From NCBI GenBank assembly GCA_001304875.1, contig BBZO01000004.1, positions 114,181 to 178,180 of the forward strand: a stretch of DNA of 64,000 nucleotides, written 5' to 3'. Under the pieces are notes generated by a model. It ran no database searches and was not told the origin of the DNA. It saw nothing but the letters and a program-made list of their open reading frames with translations. Positions 9,157-18,878 of this stretch are shown in pieces. The translations under genes were made by a program, and so were the position numbers. The stretch's first letter is position 1. Every line of letters starts with the position of its first letter. The stretch is from Clostridia bacterium UC5.1-2E3. Its GTDB lineage: Bacteria; Bacillota; Clostridia; Lachnospirales; Lachnospiraceae.

Positions 9157-9549
9157 ATGGCTAGCGCAAAATTTTACGGAACAGGCAGAAGAAAAAAATC
9201 CATCGCCAGAGTATATTTAGTACCGGGAACCGGTAAGATCACCATCAACAAGAGAGATATCGACAACTATTTCGGTCTTGAGACCTTAAAGGTTGTTGTT
9301 CGTCAGCCGTTGGCAGCGACCGAGACCGCTGACAAGTTCGATGTAATCGTAACCGTTCGCGGCGGCGGTTTCACCGGACAGGCAGGCGCCATCAGACATG
9401 GCCTTTCCAGAGCTTTACTTCAGGCAGATGCAGACTACAGACCGGTTCTCAAGAAAGCTGGTTACTTAACACGTGACCCGCGTATGAAAGAGAGAAAGAA
9501 ATACGGTCTCAAGGCAGCGAGAAGAGCTCCGCAGTTCAGCAAGAGATAA
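9157..9549 (+). CDS. rpsI: Ribosomal protein S9 (uS9)
   Basis: Small-subunit ribosomal protein of 130 aa whose C-terminal tail reaches the P site. Seen: [19 protein letters not shown] at the N-terminus, [20 protein letters not shown] in the centre, and the basic tail [21 protein letters not shown]. Co-transcribed with rplM and followed by a strong terminator. Intact. Confidence 0.98.
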   Translation: MASAKFYGTGRRKKSIARVYLVPGTGKITINKRDIDNYFGLETLKVVVRQPLAATETADKFDVIVTVRGGGFTGQAGAIRHGLSRALLQADADYRPVLKKAGYLTRDPRMKERKKYGLKAARRAPQFSKR

Positions 9550-9572
9550 TAAGATTCATACGATGTTTAAGA

Positions 9573-9604
9573 CCCCGGAAGGCAGAGGCTTTCCGGGGTT
9601 TTCT
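9573..9604 (+). terminator. Intrinsic terminator of rplM-rpsI
   Basis: Stem CCCCGGAA / TTCCGGGG followed by TTTTCT. The roughly 230 nt between it and the next gene at 9832 show no recognisable gene. Confidence 0.92.
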
Positions 9605-9831
9605 GTTAAAATAGCAAAAGGGATTTTGAAAGTTCCTGGAAGAAGTGTTAGCTTGTTAAAAGAGACAGATAATGGAGATGGAGGAGTGGAAAGATTTGTG
9701 TGTATGTCGTGGGAGATGCTTTGCATTGAAAAAAGCATGTGATTTTGCTAAAATCAATAATAGGAATATTTGCGTAGAACTTTAATATTTATTCAGCATT
9801 GAGTTAATGACCCAAAGGGCTAGTGAATTAA

Positions 9832-11222
9832 ATGGAAAATATCGGAATCGAAACAGAACAAATAGAATATAAAAAACAACTGGTGAGCTAAAAGAAGCAA
9901 TTACATCCATTGCTGCCATTTTAAATAAACATGGTTCTGGAGAACTGTATTTTGGTGTTAGAAATAATGGAGATGTTTTAGGACAAGAAATTAATGATGA
10001 AACTTTGCGTAAAGTAAGTCAGGCAATAAAGAATCATATTATACCATCTATTTTTCCAGAGATTACAGTTAAGACATTTAAAGGCGGAAAGAAAACGGTA
10101 TATGTAAAGTTCTCCGGAGATCAACAACCGTATCTTGCTTATAACGTCGCCCGTATCAGACAAGCTGATGAGGACCTTGTTATGTCGCAGGAGATGTATT
10201 CGGAGATGTTATTAGCCAGGGGTGGAGAGAAATACAGCTGGGAGAACCAGCCATCTGAGTATACGATACAAGATATTGATATGGCAGCTTTTAAGTCGTA
10301 TCTGATGAAAGCGAAAGCTGTTGGCAGAATTGAATTAGATTCTGATGATCCGTCTGTAGTTTTGGAGAAGCTGGATCTTTTTGCCAAAGATGGTATACAT
10401 TTGTTAAACGCAGGTGCTGCTTTATTTTGTCTCTGTAAGACAAATGACGTACAGATGGCAAAATTTGCTACAAATGTAAAAGCAACTTTTACGGATATTC
10501 GCCGTGAGGATAAAGGATCTATCATAGGGTTAAGCAAGGTGTGCGAGCAGTATATTATTGACGCAATGGACTGGAAAGCGGACATTATAGGTCTTGAGCG
10601 GGTAGAAACACCGGAAATACCTGTAGAAGCTATCAGAGAAGCGGTCATTAACTCGTATGGACATAGAATGTATAATAACAATCAGTGTAATGAGATTGAT
10701 GTTTTTAAAGACAGGATTGAGATTCATACAACGGGCGGTTTTCCTAAAGGCCATACACCGGAGGAATTTCTGGATGGAAGTAAGAAAGCAATTCGAAGAA
10801 ACAAACTGATTACAGGAGTCCTTTACTATTCTAAAGATATGGAGACGTTTGCTACCGGTTTAAAACGTATTAAGGATCTATGCGATGAGACTGGATGCAA
10901 GGTAGAGTTTAGAACCGAAAAAGATGACTTTGTGGTCGTGTTTTACAGAAATCTTAGGGAAACATGGAAAGCTGAACAGAATAATAAAGATGCAGAAATC
11001 CTAAAACATCAAAATGATGTTTTGGATGATGTTTTAAAAGATGTTTTAGAAAATCAGATCATTCAACTTTTGATCGAGAATAATAGGTACAATCAAAAGC
11101 AAATAGCTATAAAAACAGGCCGATCCATAGCATCTATACAGCGGGCAATGAAGAGACTTTCTGAACAGGGAAAGATTGTTCGTGAGGGGGGAAAACGCTT
11201 CGGACATTGGGATGTGAAGTAG
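9832..11222 (+). CDS. AlbA_2 (Schlafen AAA_4-like) DNA-binding regulator, frameshifted
   Basis: Putative transcriptional regulator or ATP-binding protein of the AlbA_2 class. The N-terminal QIEYKKQL and ELKEAITSIAAILNKHGSG, then GELYFGVRNNGDVLG, match the AlbA_2 fold; the middle carries EAIREAVINSYGHRMY, typical of the accompanying HATPase-like region; the C-terminus is a winged helix (KQIAIKTGRSIASIQRAMKRL). One base is lost near 9883, producing an early stop. The gene is markedly richer in A+T than its neighbours and sits alone between two similar terminators, which suggests recent acquisition. Target and function are unknown. Confidence 0.8.
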
Positions 11223-11251
11223 CATTATGGTAATAAAGAGAGCCGTGTAAG

Positions 11252-11283
11252 CCCCCGGAGGGTAGAACCTTTCCGGGGGTTTG
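11252..11283 (+). terminator. Intrinsic terminator after the AlbA_2 gene
   Basis: Stem CCCCCGGA / TCCGGGGG with a loop of about 12 nt, followed by TTTGGTTT. It closely resembles the rpsI terminator upstream. The next 240 nt before 11522 hold nothing I recognise. Confidence 0.8.
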
Positions 11284-11521
11284 GTTTGTATACCATGGGC
11301 GTGCTCTAACGGGGGAAAGTTCTGAACAGGCCCGGATAGTGGTAAACATATAGCTGAATAGCAGGACTGTCCATCGTGAGGGTGGCAGAGGTGTTTCCCA
11401 TATCCTTGAAGAAATATATAAAAAGCATTTCTGGAAATTCCATATAGGTATTAGACATATCTGACACCCGGAATTATAATATGGCTATATTGAACAGGCA
11501 TATTTAAAAGGAGGGTTCAGA

Positions 11522-12214
11522 ATGAAACGGATATTTTCACTGATACTTGTATGCATGATGACGTTCAGCCTGGCCGGATGCTCTGCGGGAGATAGCAGGG
11601 CGGCGGAAAGCAGTGCAGCCATGGAAAGCGGTGTTGGCCGGGAAAACGGTGCGGTCTCAGAAAGCAGCGCAGCCGCAGAAAACGACACGGTTGCAGAAAA
11701 TAGCCTGGCTGCGGAAACTTCGGAGCTCCCGGCAGGCGAGGCGTCCGCAGACACTCTGATCATCTACTTCTCCTGCACCGGCAACACAAAAGCCGCGGCC
11801 GAGGAGATCCAGAGGCAGACCGGTGCGGACATGTTCGAGATTGTCCCGGAAATTCCCTACACGGCGGAAGATTTAAACTATAACGACGACGACAGCCGCG
11901 CGAACCAGGAGCAGAGCGACGACAGCGCCCGCCCGGCCATCAGCGGCTCCATCGACAATTTTGATTCCTACGAGATCGTGTTCGTCGGTTACCCGATCTG
12001 GTGGGGGACCCTTCCCAAAATCGTCAACACGCTGCTCGACACCTACGATTTTTCCGGAAAGACGGTGATCCCGTTCTGCACCTCCGGCGGCAGCGGAATC
12101 GGCACGTCCGTCTCTGCCATCCGCGAGGCGGAGCCGGAGGCCAGCGTCCTCGACGGCCTGCGTGTCGGAGATACCTCGGACATTGCGGGCTGGCTGGAAG
12201 AAGTGCTCCCGTGA
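11522..12214 (+). CDS. Flavodoxin-domain lipoprotein
   Basis: Exported, lipid-anchored flavodoxin-like electron carrier of 230 aa. The N-terminus MKRIFSLILVCMM followed by SLAGC is a type II signal peptide with lipobox; the Cys is about residue 20. A low-complexity Ala/Glu/Ser linker (about 21-75) leads to the flavodoxin fold: phosphate loop YFSCTGNTKAAAE, then VGYPIWWGTLP and FCTSGGSGIG, which normally contact FMN. SD AAGGAGG. Redox partner unknown. Its stop is about 50 nt before the aldo/keto reductase, which may be co-transcribed. Intact. Confidence 0.92.
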   Translation: MKRIFSLILVCMMTFSLAGCSAGDSRAAESSAAMESGVGRENGAVSESSAAAENDTVAENSLAAETSELPAGEASADTLIIYFSCTGNTKAAAEEIQRQTGADMFEIVPEIPYTAEDLNYNDDDSRANQEQSDDSARPAISGSIDNFDSYEIVFVGYPIWWGTLPKIVNTLLDTYDFSGKTVIPFCTSGGSGIGTSVSAIREAEPEASVLDGLRVGDTSDIAGWLEEVLP

Positions 12215-12266
12215 CACGGCGTTTATGTACCATGACTATGGGCACGAGAGAAAGGTGGAAAAGACA

Positions 12267-13181
12267 ATGCAGTACACAAAGCTGGGAAATTCAGAGCTGA
12301 CGGTCTCACGCATCTGCATGGGCTGCATGGGCTTCGGCGACGCGTCCAACGGTCAGCACAGCTGGACCGTGGACGAGGTACAGTCCCGGGAAATCATTCA
12401 CCGGGGGCTGGAGCTGGGCATCAATTTCTTCGACACCGCCATGGGCTATCAGAACGGCACCAGTGAGGAATACCTGGGTCGGGCCATCCGCAGCATGGCA
12501 AGGCGGGAGGACGTGGTGGTTGCGACCAAATTCATTCCCCGCAGCAACGCGGAGATTGGGCAGGGCATCAGCGGGCAGGAGCACATCCAGAAGTGCCTGG
12601 ACGCCAGCTTAAAGCGGCTGGGAATGGACTATGTGGATTTATATATCTACCACATGTGGGACTATCAGACGCCTCTTTACGATATCATGGAAGGGCTTGA
12701 CCGTGTCGTGAAAGCCGGCAAGGCGCGCTATATCGGCATCTCCAACTGCTTCGCGTGGCAGCTGGCCAAAGCCAACGCGCTGGCGGAGCGGGAGGGATTT
12801 GCAAAATTCGTCTCCGTGCAGGGACATTACAATCTGATTTTCCAGGAGGACAGCTACGCCCGCTTCAAGTACGACGCGACGGCCGCCCAGGACCAGATCA
12901 TCATTGACCGCGTGGCCGGGATCGCAGACCGGCGCGGCGTGTCCATGACCGAGGTGGCGCTGGCATGGCTGCTCGGAAAAGTGACGGCCCCGGTGGTGGG
13001 CGCGACGAAGCTGCAGCATATCGAGGGCGCGGCGAAAGCGGTGGAGCTGGCGCTGACGGAGGACGAAATTGCCTGGCTGGAGGAGCCCTACGTTCCCCAC
13101 GCTCTCGTGGGCGTTATGGCGCAGAACACGCCGCAGGCCGCGCGGGAGACCCATGTGTGGCAGACGGGAGATAAATCTTGA
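12267..13181 (+). CDS. Aldo/keto reductase with an internal deletion
   Basis: NADPH-dependent oxidoreductase family with a TIM barrel. Seen: YTKLGNSELTVSRICMGCMG at the start, FFDTAMGYQNGTSEEYLG (catalytic Asp and Tyr), VVATKF (Lys) and IYHMWD (His), and the C-terminal AWLLGKVTAPVVGATK. The protein is 304 aa; homologues of this type usually run about 40 residues longer. The gap falls after HYNLIFQED, where the strand with the PYSAL / PWSPLA-like cofactor-binding segment is expected, yet the reading frame is kept. The product may therefore be inactive. Start 12267 follows SD AAAGGTGG. Confidence 0.85.
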   Translation: MQYTKLGNSELTVSRICMGCMGFGDASNGQHSWTVDEVQSREIIHRGLELGINFFDTAMGYQNGTSEEYLGRAIRSMARREDVVVATKFIPRSNAEIGQGISGQEHIQKCLDASLKRLGMDYVDLYIYHMWDYQTPLYDIMEGLDRVVKAGKARYIGISNCFAWQLAKANALAEREGFAKFVSVQGHYNLIFQEDSYARFKYDATAAQDQIIIDRVAGIADRRGVSMTEVALAWLLGKVTAPVVGATKLQHIEGAAKAVELALTEDEIAWLEEPYVPHALVGVMAQNTPQAARETHVWQTGDKS

Positions 13182-13206
13182 CAATCCCCCCGCCGCGCGC
13201 TATACT
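13178..13206 (+). promoter_or_regulatory. Sigma-A promoter of the riboflavin operon
   Basis: TTGACA at 13178-13183 and TATACT at 13201-13206, 17 bp apart. The -35 box overlaps the stop codon of the aldo/keto reductase gene. Confidence 0.9.
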
Positions 13207-13225
13207 TGTGATACATTTGAATAAA

Positions 13226-13330
13226 TCTTCAGGCAGGGTGCAAGTCCCTACCGGTGGTAAAGCCCACGAGCCGCAAGGCATGATTCGGTGAAACTCCGAA
13301 GCCGACAGTATAGTCTGGATGAAAGAAGAT
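13226..13330 (+). promoter_or_regulatory. FMN riboswitch (RFN element)
   Basis: Conserved RFN blocks appear in order: CTTCAGGCAGGGTGCAAGTC, CCTACCGGTGGT, AGCCCACGAGC, ATTCGGTGAAACTCCGAAGC, CGACAGTATAGTCTGGATG and AAAGAAGA. The element binds flavin mononucleotide and reduces expression of downstream riboflavin genes. It starts about 20 nt after the promoter and is followed by two terminator hairpins before ribD. Confidence 0.97.
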
Positions 13331-13376
13331 CATAGTACGCAGGATGCAGTATATTTTTCCTGTGCCGGGAATCAGT

Positions 13377-13409
13377 GCTCTGGATTGTTTTTACATTCCA
13401 GAGCTTTTT
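13377..13409 (+). terminator. Riboswitch-controlled terminator
   Basis: Stem GCTCTGGA / TCCAGAGC followed by TTTTTC. Its position, about 45 nt after the aptamer, fits the FMN expression platform. Confidence 0.85.
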
Positions 13410-13450
13410 CTTTTGGCACGGGGGCCTTGTATCTGTATCCCATCGGTGCG

Positions 13451-13480
13451 GCCCTGAACGGTATCGTTCGGGGCTTTTTG
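13451..13480 (+). terminator. Second terminator hairpin in the rib leader
   Basis: Stem GCCCTGAACG / CGTTCGGGGC (one T.G pair) with a GTAT loop and a TTTTTG tail, about 40 nt upstream of ribD. It stands in series with the riboswitch terminator. Confidence 0.75.
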
Positions 13481-13523
13481 TTTAATCGGAAAACTGCTGA
13501 AACAAAACGGAGGTAGTTATTTT

Positions 13524-14626
13524 ATGAACGACAACGACTATATGCGCCTGGCACTCCGCCTGGCGGAGCGCGGCGCCGGAAGGACATCGCCCAATCCCAT
13601 GGTGGGGGCGTGATCGTGAAAGACGGGGCCATCATCGGGCAGGCTGGCACGAGGCCTGCGGGGGCCCCCACGCCGAGCGCAATGCCCTGGCCTCCTGCAC
13701 GGAATCCCCGGCGGGAGCCACCATGTACGTGACGCTGGAGCCTGCTGTCATCACGGGAGACAGCCGCCCTGCACGGACGCCGTGCGGGAGGCCGGCATTG
13801 GCCGGGTGGTGGTTGGCTCCGGCGATCCCAATCCCCTGGTGGCCGGCAAAGGAATCCGGATCCTTAAGGAGGCCGGCATCGAGGTGACGGAGCACGTCCT
13901 CGAGGAAGAATGCCGCCGCTTAAACGAGGTATTTTTCCACTACATAAAGACGAAACGCCCCTTCGTGGTCATGAAATACGCCATGACCATGGACGGCAAA
14001 ATCGCCGCCTACACCGGCGCCTCCCGCTGGGTCACCGGGGAGGAGGCACGGGCGCACGTGCAGCAGCAGAGAAACCGTCTCACGGCGATCATGGTAGGCG
14101 TGGGGACTGTGCTGGCCGACGACCCGATGCTCACCTGCCGCATGGAAGGCGGCAGAAATCCCGTCCGCATCATCTGCGACACCGGTCTCCGCACGCCTCT
14201 GACCGCGAAGGTGGTGGCCACGGCGCCGGAGGTTCCCACGATCCTGGCCACCTGCTGTCCCGACAGAGACAGGTACCGCCCCTACGAGGCGGCGGGCTGC
14301 CGCATCCTGCATGTGCCGGAGAAGGAAGGGCACGTGGATCTTAAAACGCTGATGGAGGTGCTGGGCCAGGAGTCCATCGACAGCATTCTGCTGGAGGGCG
14401 GAGGCACTCTCAACTGGTCGGCGCTTGAGGCGGGCATCGTGCAGAAGGTGCAGGCATACATTGCGCCCAAGCTGTTCGGCGGACGGGACGCCAGGACTCC
14501 GGTGGAGGGGACGGGCGTTCCCGATCCCGGCGCGGCGTTTGGATTGAAAACAGCGTTCTGACCAGGCTGGGAGAAGATTTTCTGATAGAGAGCGAGGTGA
14601 CCGGACATGTTTACAGGGATTGTTGA
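13524..14626 (+). CDS. ribD: Riboflavin biosynthesis deaminase/reductase, frameshifted
   Basis: Bifunctional enzyme for the second and third steps of riboflavin synthesis. The N-terminal deaminase shows SPNPMVG, the zinc and proton-shuttle motif PHAERNAL, and EPCCHHGRQPPC after repair; the C-terminal reductase shows PFVVMKYAMTMDGKIA and LLEGGGTLNWS. Four one-base losses are needed to restore the frame, near 13604, 13643, 13743 and 14540; each lies in or beside a short homopolymer. Start ATG 13524 follows SD GGAGG. The repaired 3' end overlaps ribE by 20 nt. Confidence 0.92.
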
Positions 14627-15265
14627 GGAGATGGGGACCGTGAAGCAGATCCGCCGGGGCACACATTCCGCCGTGCTGACGATCTGCGCGAAGGAGGTCT
14701 TAAATGGCACGAAAGTCGGCGACAGCATTGCCGTGAATGGTATCTGTCTGACGGTTACGGAGCTGTCTGCCGACAGCTTTTCGGCGGATGTGATGCACGA
14801 GACGCTGAACCGCTCCGCCCTGTCCCGGCTGGCCTGCGGCAGCCATGTAAATCTGGAGCGGGCCATGCCGGCCAACGGGCGCTTCGGCGGCCATATGGTG
14901 GCGGGCCACGTGGACGGCGTGGGGCGGATCACCCGCATCCGCCGCGACGACACCGCGGTCTGGTACACGATCCAGGCCGATCCGGAGATCCTGCGCTACG
15001 TGGTGGAAAAGGGCTCGGTCACGGTGGACGGAATCAGCCTGACCGTGGCGTCGGTGGGGATTAATGGCTTCTCCATCTCGGCGATCCCCACACCGTGGCG
15101 CAGACGGTTCTCAGAGAGCGGCGCGAGGGCGACCCGGTGAATCTGGAGACGGATATCATCGGAAAATACGTGGAAAAGCTGCTGGCCGGAGACCGCCGGG
15201 CGCAGGCCCCGGGGAGTGCGGAGAGCAGAATCACGCGGGAATTTCTGACACAATATGATTTTTAG
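14607..15265 (+). CDS. ribE: Riboflavin synthase alpha subunit, frameshifted
   Basis: Dismutates two 6,7-dimethyl-8-ribityllumazines to riboflavin. Two lumazine-binding repeats are visible: MFTGIVEEMGTV and SIAVNGICLTVTEL in the first; GGHMVAGHVDGVG and VTVDGISLTVASV in the second. One C is lost near 15089 (ATCCCCCACACC read shorter), after which the other frame supplies AQTVLRERREGDPVNLETD and the normal C-terminus ending at 15265. Translationally coupled to ribD. Confidence 0.93.
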
Positions 15266-15277
15266 GAGGAAGCGCAA

Positions 15278-16476
15278 ATGATACAGTTCAACACAGTGGA
15301 GGAGGCTCTGGAGGAGCTTAAAAAGGGCCGGATCATCCTGGTTACTGATGACCCGGACCGTGAAATGAGGGCGATTTTATATGTGCGGCAGAGTTCGCCA
15401 CCACCGAAAACATTAACTTCATGGCGACCCACGGCAAGGGCCTGATCTGCATGCCCATGTCGGAGGAGTACGTGCAGAAGCTGCGGATCCCGCAGATGGT
15501 GAGTCAGAATACGGACAATCACGAGACGGCGTTCACTGTCTCCATCGATCACGTATCCACGTCCACGGGGATTTCCGCCGCCGAGCGTTCTGTCACGGCG
15601 CTGGCCTGCGTGGCGGACGATACGAGGCCGGAGGACTTCCGCCGTCCGGGGCACATGTTCCCGCTGCTGGCAAAGAAAAACGGCGTGCTGGAGCGAAACG
15701 GCCACACCGAGGCCACCGTCGATCTCTGCCGCCTGGCCGGCTTAAAGGAGTGCGGCCTCTGCTGCGAGATTATGCGGGAGGACGGCACCATGATGCGCAC
15801 GCCGGAGCTGGCGGAGCTGGCGCAGAAGTGGAATATAAAATTTATCACCATCAAAGACCTGCAGAACTACCGCAAATGCCATGAGAAGCTGGTGGACCGC
15901 ATGGCAGCCGTGAAGATGCCCACAAAATACGGCGATTTCATGGCCTACGGATTCGTGAACCGTTTAAACGGGGAGCACCACGTGGCGCTGGTGAAGGGGG
16001 AAATCGGTGACGGCAGGGATGTCCTGTGCCGCGTCCATTCCGAGTGCCTGACCGGCGACACCTTCGGCTCCCTGCGCTGCGACTGCGGCCAGCAGCTGGC
16101 GGCGGCCATGACGCAGATCGAGAAGGAAGGCCGCGGCATCCTGCTCTACATGCGCCAGGAGGGCCGGGGCATCGGCCTTATCAACAAGCTGCGGGCCTAC
16201 GAGCTGCAGGAGCAGGGCATGGACACGCTGGACGCCAACCTGGCGCTGGGCTTTGCCGGAGATCAGAGAGAGTATTATATTGGCGCACAGATCCTGCGGG
16301 AGCTGGGCGTAAAGAGTATGCGCCTTCTGACTAACAACCCGGACAAGGTCTATCAGCTGGCCGAGTTCGGCATCGAGATCACCGAACGCGTGCCGATCCA
16401 GATGGATGCCACCTCCTACGACCTGTTTTATCTGAAAACCAAGCAGAAACGTATGGGACATATTTTGAAATACTGA
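15278..16476 (+). CDS. ribBA: DHBP synthase / GTP cyclohydrolase II, frameshifted
   Basis: Two-domain enzyme making both riboflavin precursors. The N-terminal domain makes 3,4-dihydroxy-2-butanone 4-phosphate from ribulose 5-phosphate; its acidic motif DDPDRENEGD is restored by adding one A near 15364 (AAAA read as AAA). [20 protein letters not shown] and HTEATVDL follow. The C-terminal GTP cyclohydrolase II has zinc ligands in [17 protein letters not shown] and the loop [10 protein letters not shown]. Start ATG 15278 has SD AGGAGGAAG. Total about 399 aa, normal for RibBA. Confidence 0.94.
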
Positions 16477-16548
16477 TGACTCCCTCTGTATATGGAGAAC
16501 GTAGTTTACATAAATCAAATAAAAATAAAAAAAAAAGAGGAAAAAACA

Positions 16549-17015
16549 ATGAAAAACATTTGAAGGAAAACTGGTATCAAAGGAAATAAAAATTGGAATT
16601 GTGGCCTCCCGTTTCAACGAATTTATCACGGCCAAGCTGCTGGGCGGAGCCATGGACGGGCTGATCCGCCACGATGTCAGGGAGGAGGACATTCACGTGG
16701 CCTGGGTTCCGGTGCCTTTGAGATCCCTCTCATCGCCTCCCAGATGGCCAAAAGCGGAAAGTATGACGCGGTCATCTGCCTGGCGCCGTGATCCGCGGTT
16801 CAACCACCCACTACGACTACGTGTGCAATGAGGTGTCCAAGGGCATCGCCTCCGTCTCCTTAGAGACCGGCATCCCCGTCATGTTCGGCGTGCTGACCAC
16901 CGAGAACATCGAGCAGGCCATCGAGCGCGCCGGCACCAAGGCGGGCAACAAGGGCTACGACTGCGCGCTGGGTGCCATCGAGATGGTGAACTTAATCCGC
17001 GAGATCCAGGCGTAA
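16549..17015 (+). CDS. ribH: 6,7-dimethyl-8-ribityllumazine synthase, frameshifted
   Basis: Penultimate riboflavin enzyme, about 155 aa. Family landmarks: [58 protein letters not shown] and [17 protein letters not shown]. Three indels break it: an extra A at about 16553 in the start region (intended [12 protein letters not shown]), and single losses near 16710 (CCGGGT to CCGGT) and 16782 (CTGGGC to CTGGC). The SD (AGAGGA) lies before ATG 16549. Last gene of the riboswitch operon. Confidence 0.92.
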
Positions 17016-17072
17016 GATTGCGAAAACCAGGCGTAAGACCGCGGGCTCCAGACGCAGGGACGCGGGATACAG

Positions 17073-17106
17073 AACGGGCTGAACGTTTCATCGCTTTCAG
17101 CCCGTT
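17073..17106. terminator. Bidirectional terminator between ribH and the convergent gene
   Basis: Stem AACGGGCTGAA / TTCAGCCCGTT with a 12-nt loop between convergent genes. Confidence 0.8.
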
Positions 17107-17114
17107 TCACTATA

Positions 17115-17703
17115 CTATGAATCGATTTTCAGAACACGGCACGCCCCGCCGCTCTCCGCGGCGTCCCTCAGCCGCTCATCCGGCACGTCTTTGTTTAGAT
17201 ATACTTCTGCATATCCGTCCCGGAAGGCAACTTCGCTCACGCCCTCCAGATTCAGAAAGGCTGTCTTAAGCGTCTCCCGATGTCCGTCGGAGTCCATGTC
17301 CGCAAGGTAAACCGCCTTGTAGTCCATCCGTTCTATTTTGAAAATGACGGGTCTCGTTCCGTCCGAACAGCAGGTAATCATGACTCGCTCGTCCTTCATC
17401 CAGCCGCGCATGATGGAACCGCCCTGCAGCCCCGCGTAAATGTAGCGGGAGACGGCGTCCCACGCCTCCGAGCAGTGCGGAAAGGCCGGCCCGCCGGCGG
17501 TCTGGTCCGCTGTGGATGCGGTCTGTTTTAACGTATTGAGCCCATATGCCAGAAATCGTCGGCGGCCCCGTAGCGCTCAAAGATAAATTCATCCCCACCT
17601 GGTAGCAGGCGCAGGGGCCGGCGTCCGGATCCGCGCAATACTGTGCCTGAAGCTCCGGGTATAATTTTTTGTCGATGACAGTCAGTTTCACTTTGTGCAG
17701 CAT
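17115..17703 (-). CDS. TIGR04076-family protein with extra C-terminal domain, frameshifted
   Basis: Small protein resembling the TIGR04076 family of unknown function. The N-terminus MLHKVKLTVIDKKLYPELQ, then a Cys-containing stretch (GPCACYQVGDEFIFERYG after repair), CSEAWDAVSRYIYAGLQGG, and RVMITCCSDGTRPVIFKIER match the family pattern. The last 65 residues (MDYKAVYLADMDSDGHRE onward) look like a heavy-metal-associated beta-alpha-beta unit without its CxxC. Single losses near 17600 and 17540 split the frame. Start follows the nitroreductase stop by only 4 nt, so the two form one operon. Confidence 0.75.
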
Positions 17704-17707
17704 GGTT

Positions 17708-18241
17708 TTAGTCCTCCTTGACATAGAAAACACGGTTTTCTTTCCGGGCGGGTGTTTTGGGATAATTGCCGTCGATGTAGCCAAGGGCACAGTGGCCGAT
17801 GCCCTCGTACTCCTCCTCAATTCCCAGCGATTTCAGAAAGCTTCTGCCCCACTCCGTTTCAAATTCTTCCTTCGCCCGGTGTATCCAGCAGCTCCCGATC
17901 CCCAGCTCGTGGGCGGCCAGCATGAGGTTTCCCATGACAAGGCTGCCGTCATACACCCGGTTTTCCCAATCCTTTTTTGCCAGGACAATCAACATCGCGG
18001 GAGCGCCATAAAAGGGGTCGAACCCTTCCTTCCAGCCGCCGATTTCGCAGTTCATTTTCGAGATTCTGTCCCGCACGCGTTTGTCCGTGACCTGAATGAT
18101 AATCGTGTTCTGATACCCCATCCCGCTCGCCGCGTACAGACCGGCTTCGATGATCTGGTCGAGAATATCCTGCGGCACCGGATCCGGCCTGTATTTGCGG
18201 ATGCTTCTTCTGTGCTTTATCTGCTCCAATAATTCACTCAT
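17708..18241 (-). CDS. Nitroreductase-family flavoprotein
   Basis: FMN-dependent NAD(P)H oxidoreductase family, about 177 aa. The N-terminal RRSIRKYRPDPVPQDILDQI and GLYAASGMGYQNT bind the FMN phosphate; GNLMLAAHELGIGSCWIHRA and HCALGYIDGNYP are typical C-terminal segments. Start chosen at MSELLEQ (18241) because AGGAGGA lies 7 nt upstream; an in-frame ATG 18 nt earlier has no SD. It is divergent from an HxlR regulator, a common arrangement for redox-responsive nitroreductases. Substrate unknown. Intact. Confidence 0.92.
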   Translation of the reverse strand: MSELLEQIKHRRSIRKYRPDPVPQDILDQIIEAGLYAASGMGYQNTIIIQVTDKRVRDRISKMNCEIGGWKEGFDPFYGAPAMLIVLAKKDWENRVYDGSLVMGNLMLAAHELGIGSCWIHRAKEEFETEWGRSFLKSLGIEEEYEGIGHCALGYIDGNYPKTPARKENRVFYVKED

Positions 18242-18363
18242 GTCCGATTCCTCCTGCATACCTTGACTTTCTACAGGTAAAATCGTATCATAAACCCATT
18301 ATTACAACAAGTACGGTCTTTTAATACATGTACTATACTTTAATATAGTGTAGGAGGATATCC

Positions 18364-18723
18364 ATGAATACCAAAATAAAAGAAGAAAAGAGAGTTTTTG
18401 CGGCCAATGGAATCAAAAACACAGGATTTTACTACACGAAATCCCTGATACAGGGCAAGTACAAGCTCCCGATCCTGTACTGCCTGCAGCTTGACGGGCC
18501 GACTCGCTACAATGAATTATTGAGGAAAATGGAGACGGCGACCTGCCGTTCCCTCACCAAAGCCTTAAAAGAGCTGGAGGAGGACGGCCTGATCATCCGC
18601 AAAGACTACGGAGAGATTCCTCCGCGGGTGGAATACAGCCTTTCGCCGCGGGGAAAAACCCTGGAACCGGTGCTGGACGCGTTCTGTTACTGGGGACAGG
18701 AGCATAGAAACGACACGTTCTGA
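18364..18723 (+). CDS. HxlR-family transcriptional regulator
   Basis: Winged-helix dimeric regulator of 119 aa. Seen: GKYKLPILYCLQLDGPTRYNELLRKM, then SLTKALKELEEDGLIIRKDYGEIPPRVEYSLSPRGKTL, the recognition helix and wing of HxlR proteins. Only one Cys in the DNA-binding half (TATCRS), where the redox-sensing relatives carry theirs. SD AGGAGG. The 122-nt divergent region to the nitroreductase contains GTAC half-sites around 18311 and 18333 that could be its operator. It probably controls that operon. Confidence 0.92.
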   Translation: MNTKIKEEKRVFAANGIKNTGFYYTKSLIQGKYKLPILYCLQLDGPTRYNELLRKMETATCRSLTKALKELEEDGLIIRKDYGEIPPRVEYSLSPRGKTLEPVLDAFCYWGQEHRNDTF

Positions 18724-18878
18724 CATCGGAGGATAAAGGCTCATGCCCTCTTTTTCGGGTCTATTTGCCGCACGTGCGTCCAATTGCCAAAAGTTTTCAT
18801 AAAAACATCTGGAAAGTTATGCAGCCAATGTGTATAATGATAGCGGAAATTGATATTATATCCTGATGGAGGTAAACA

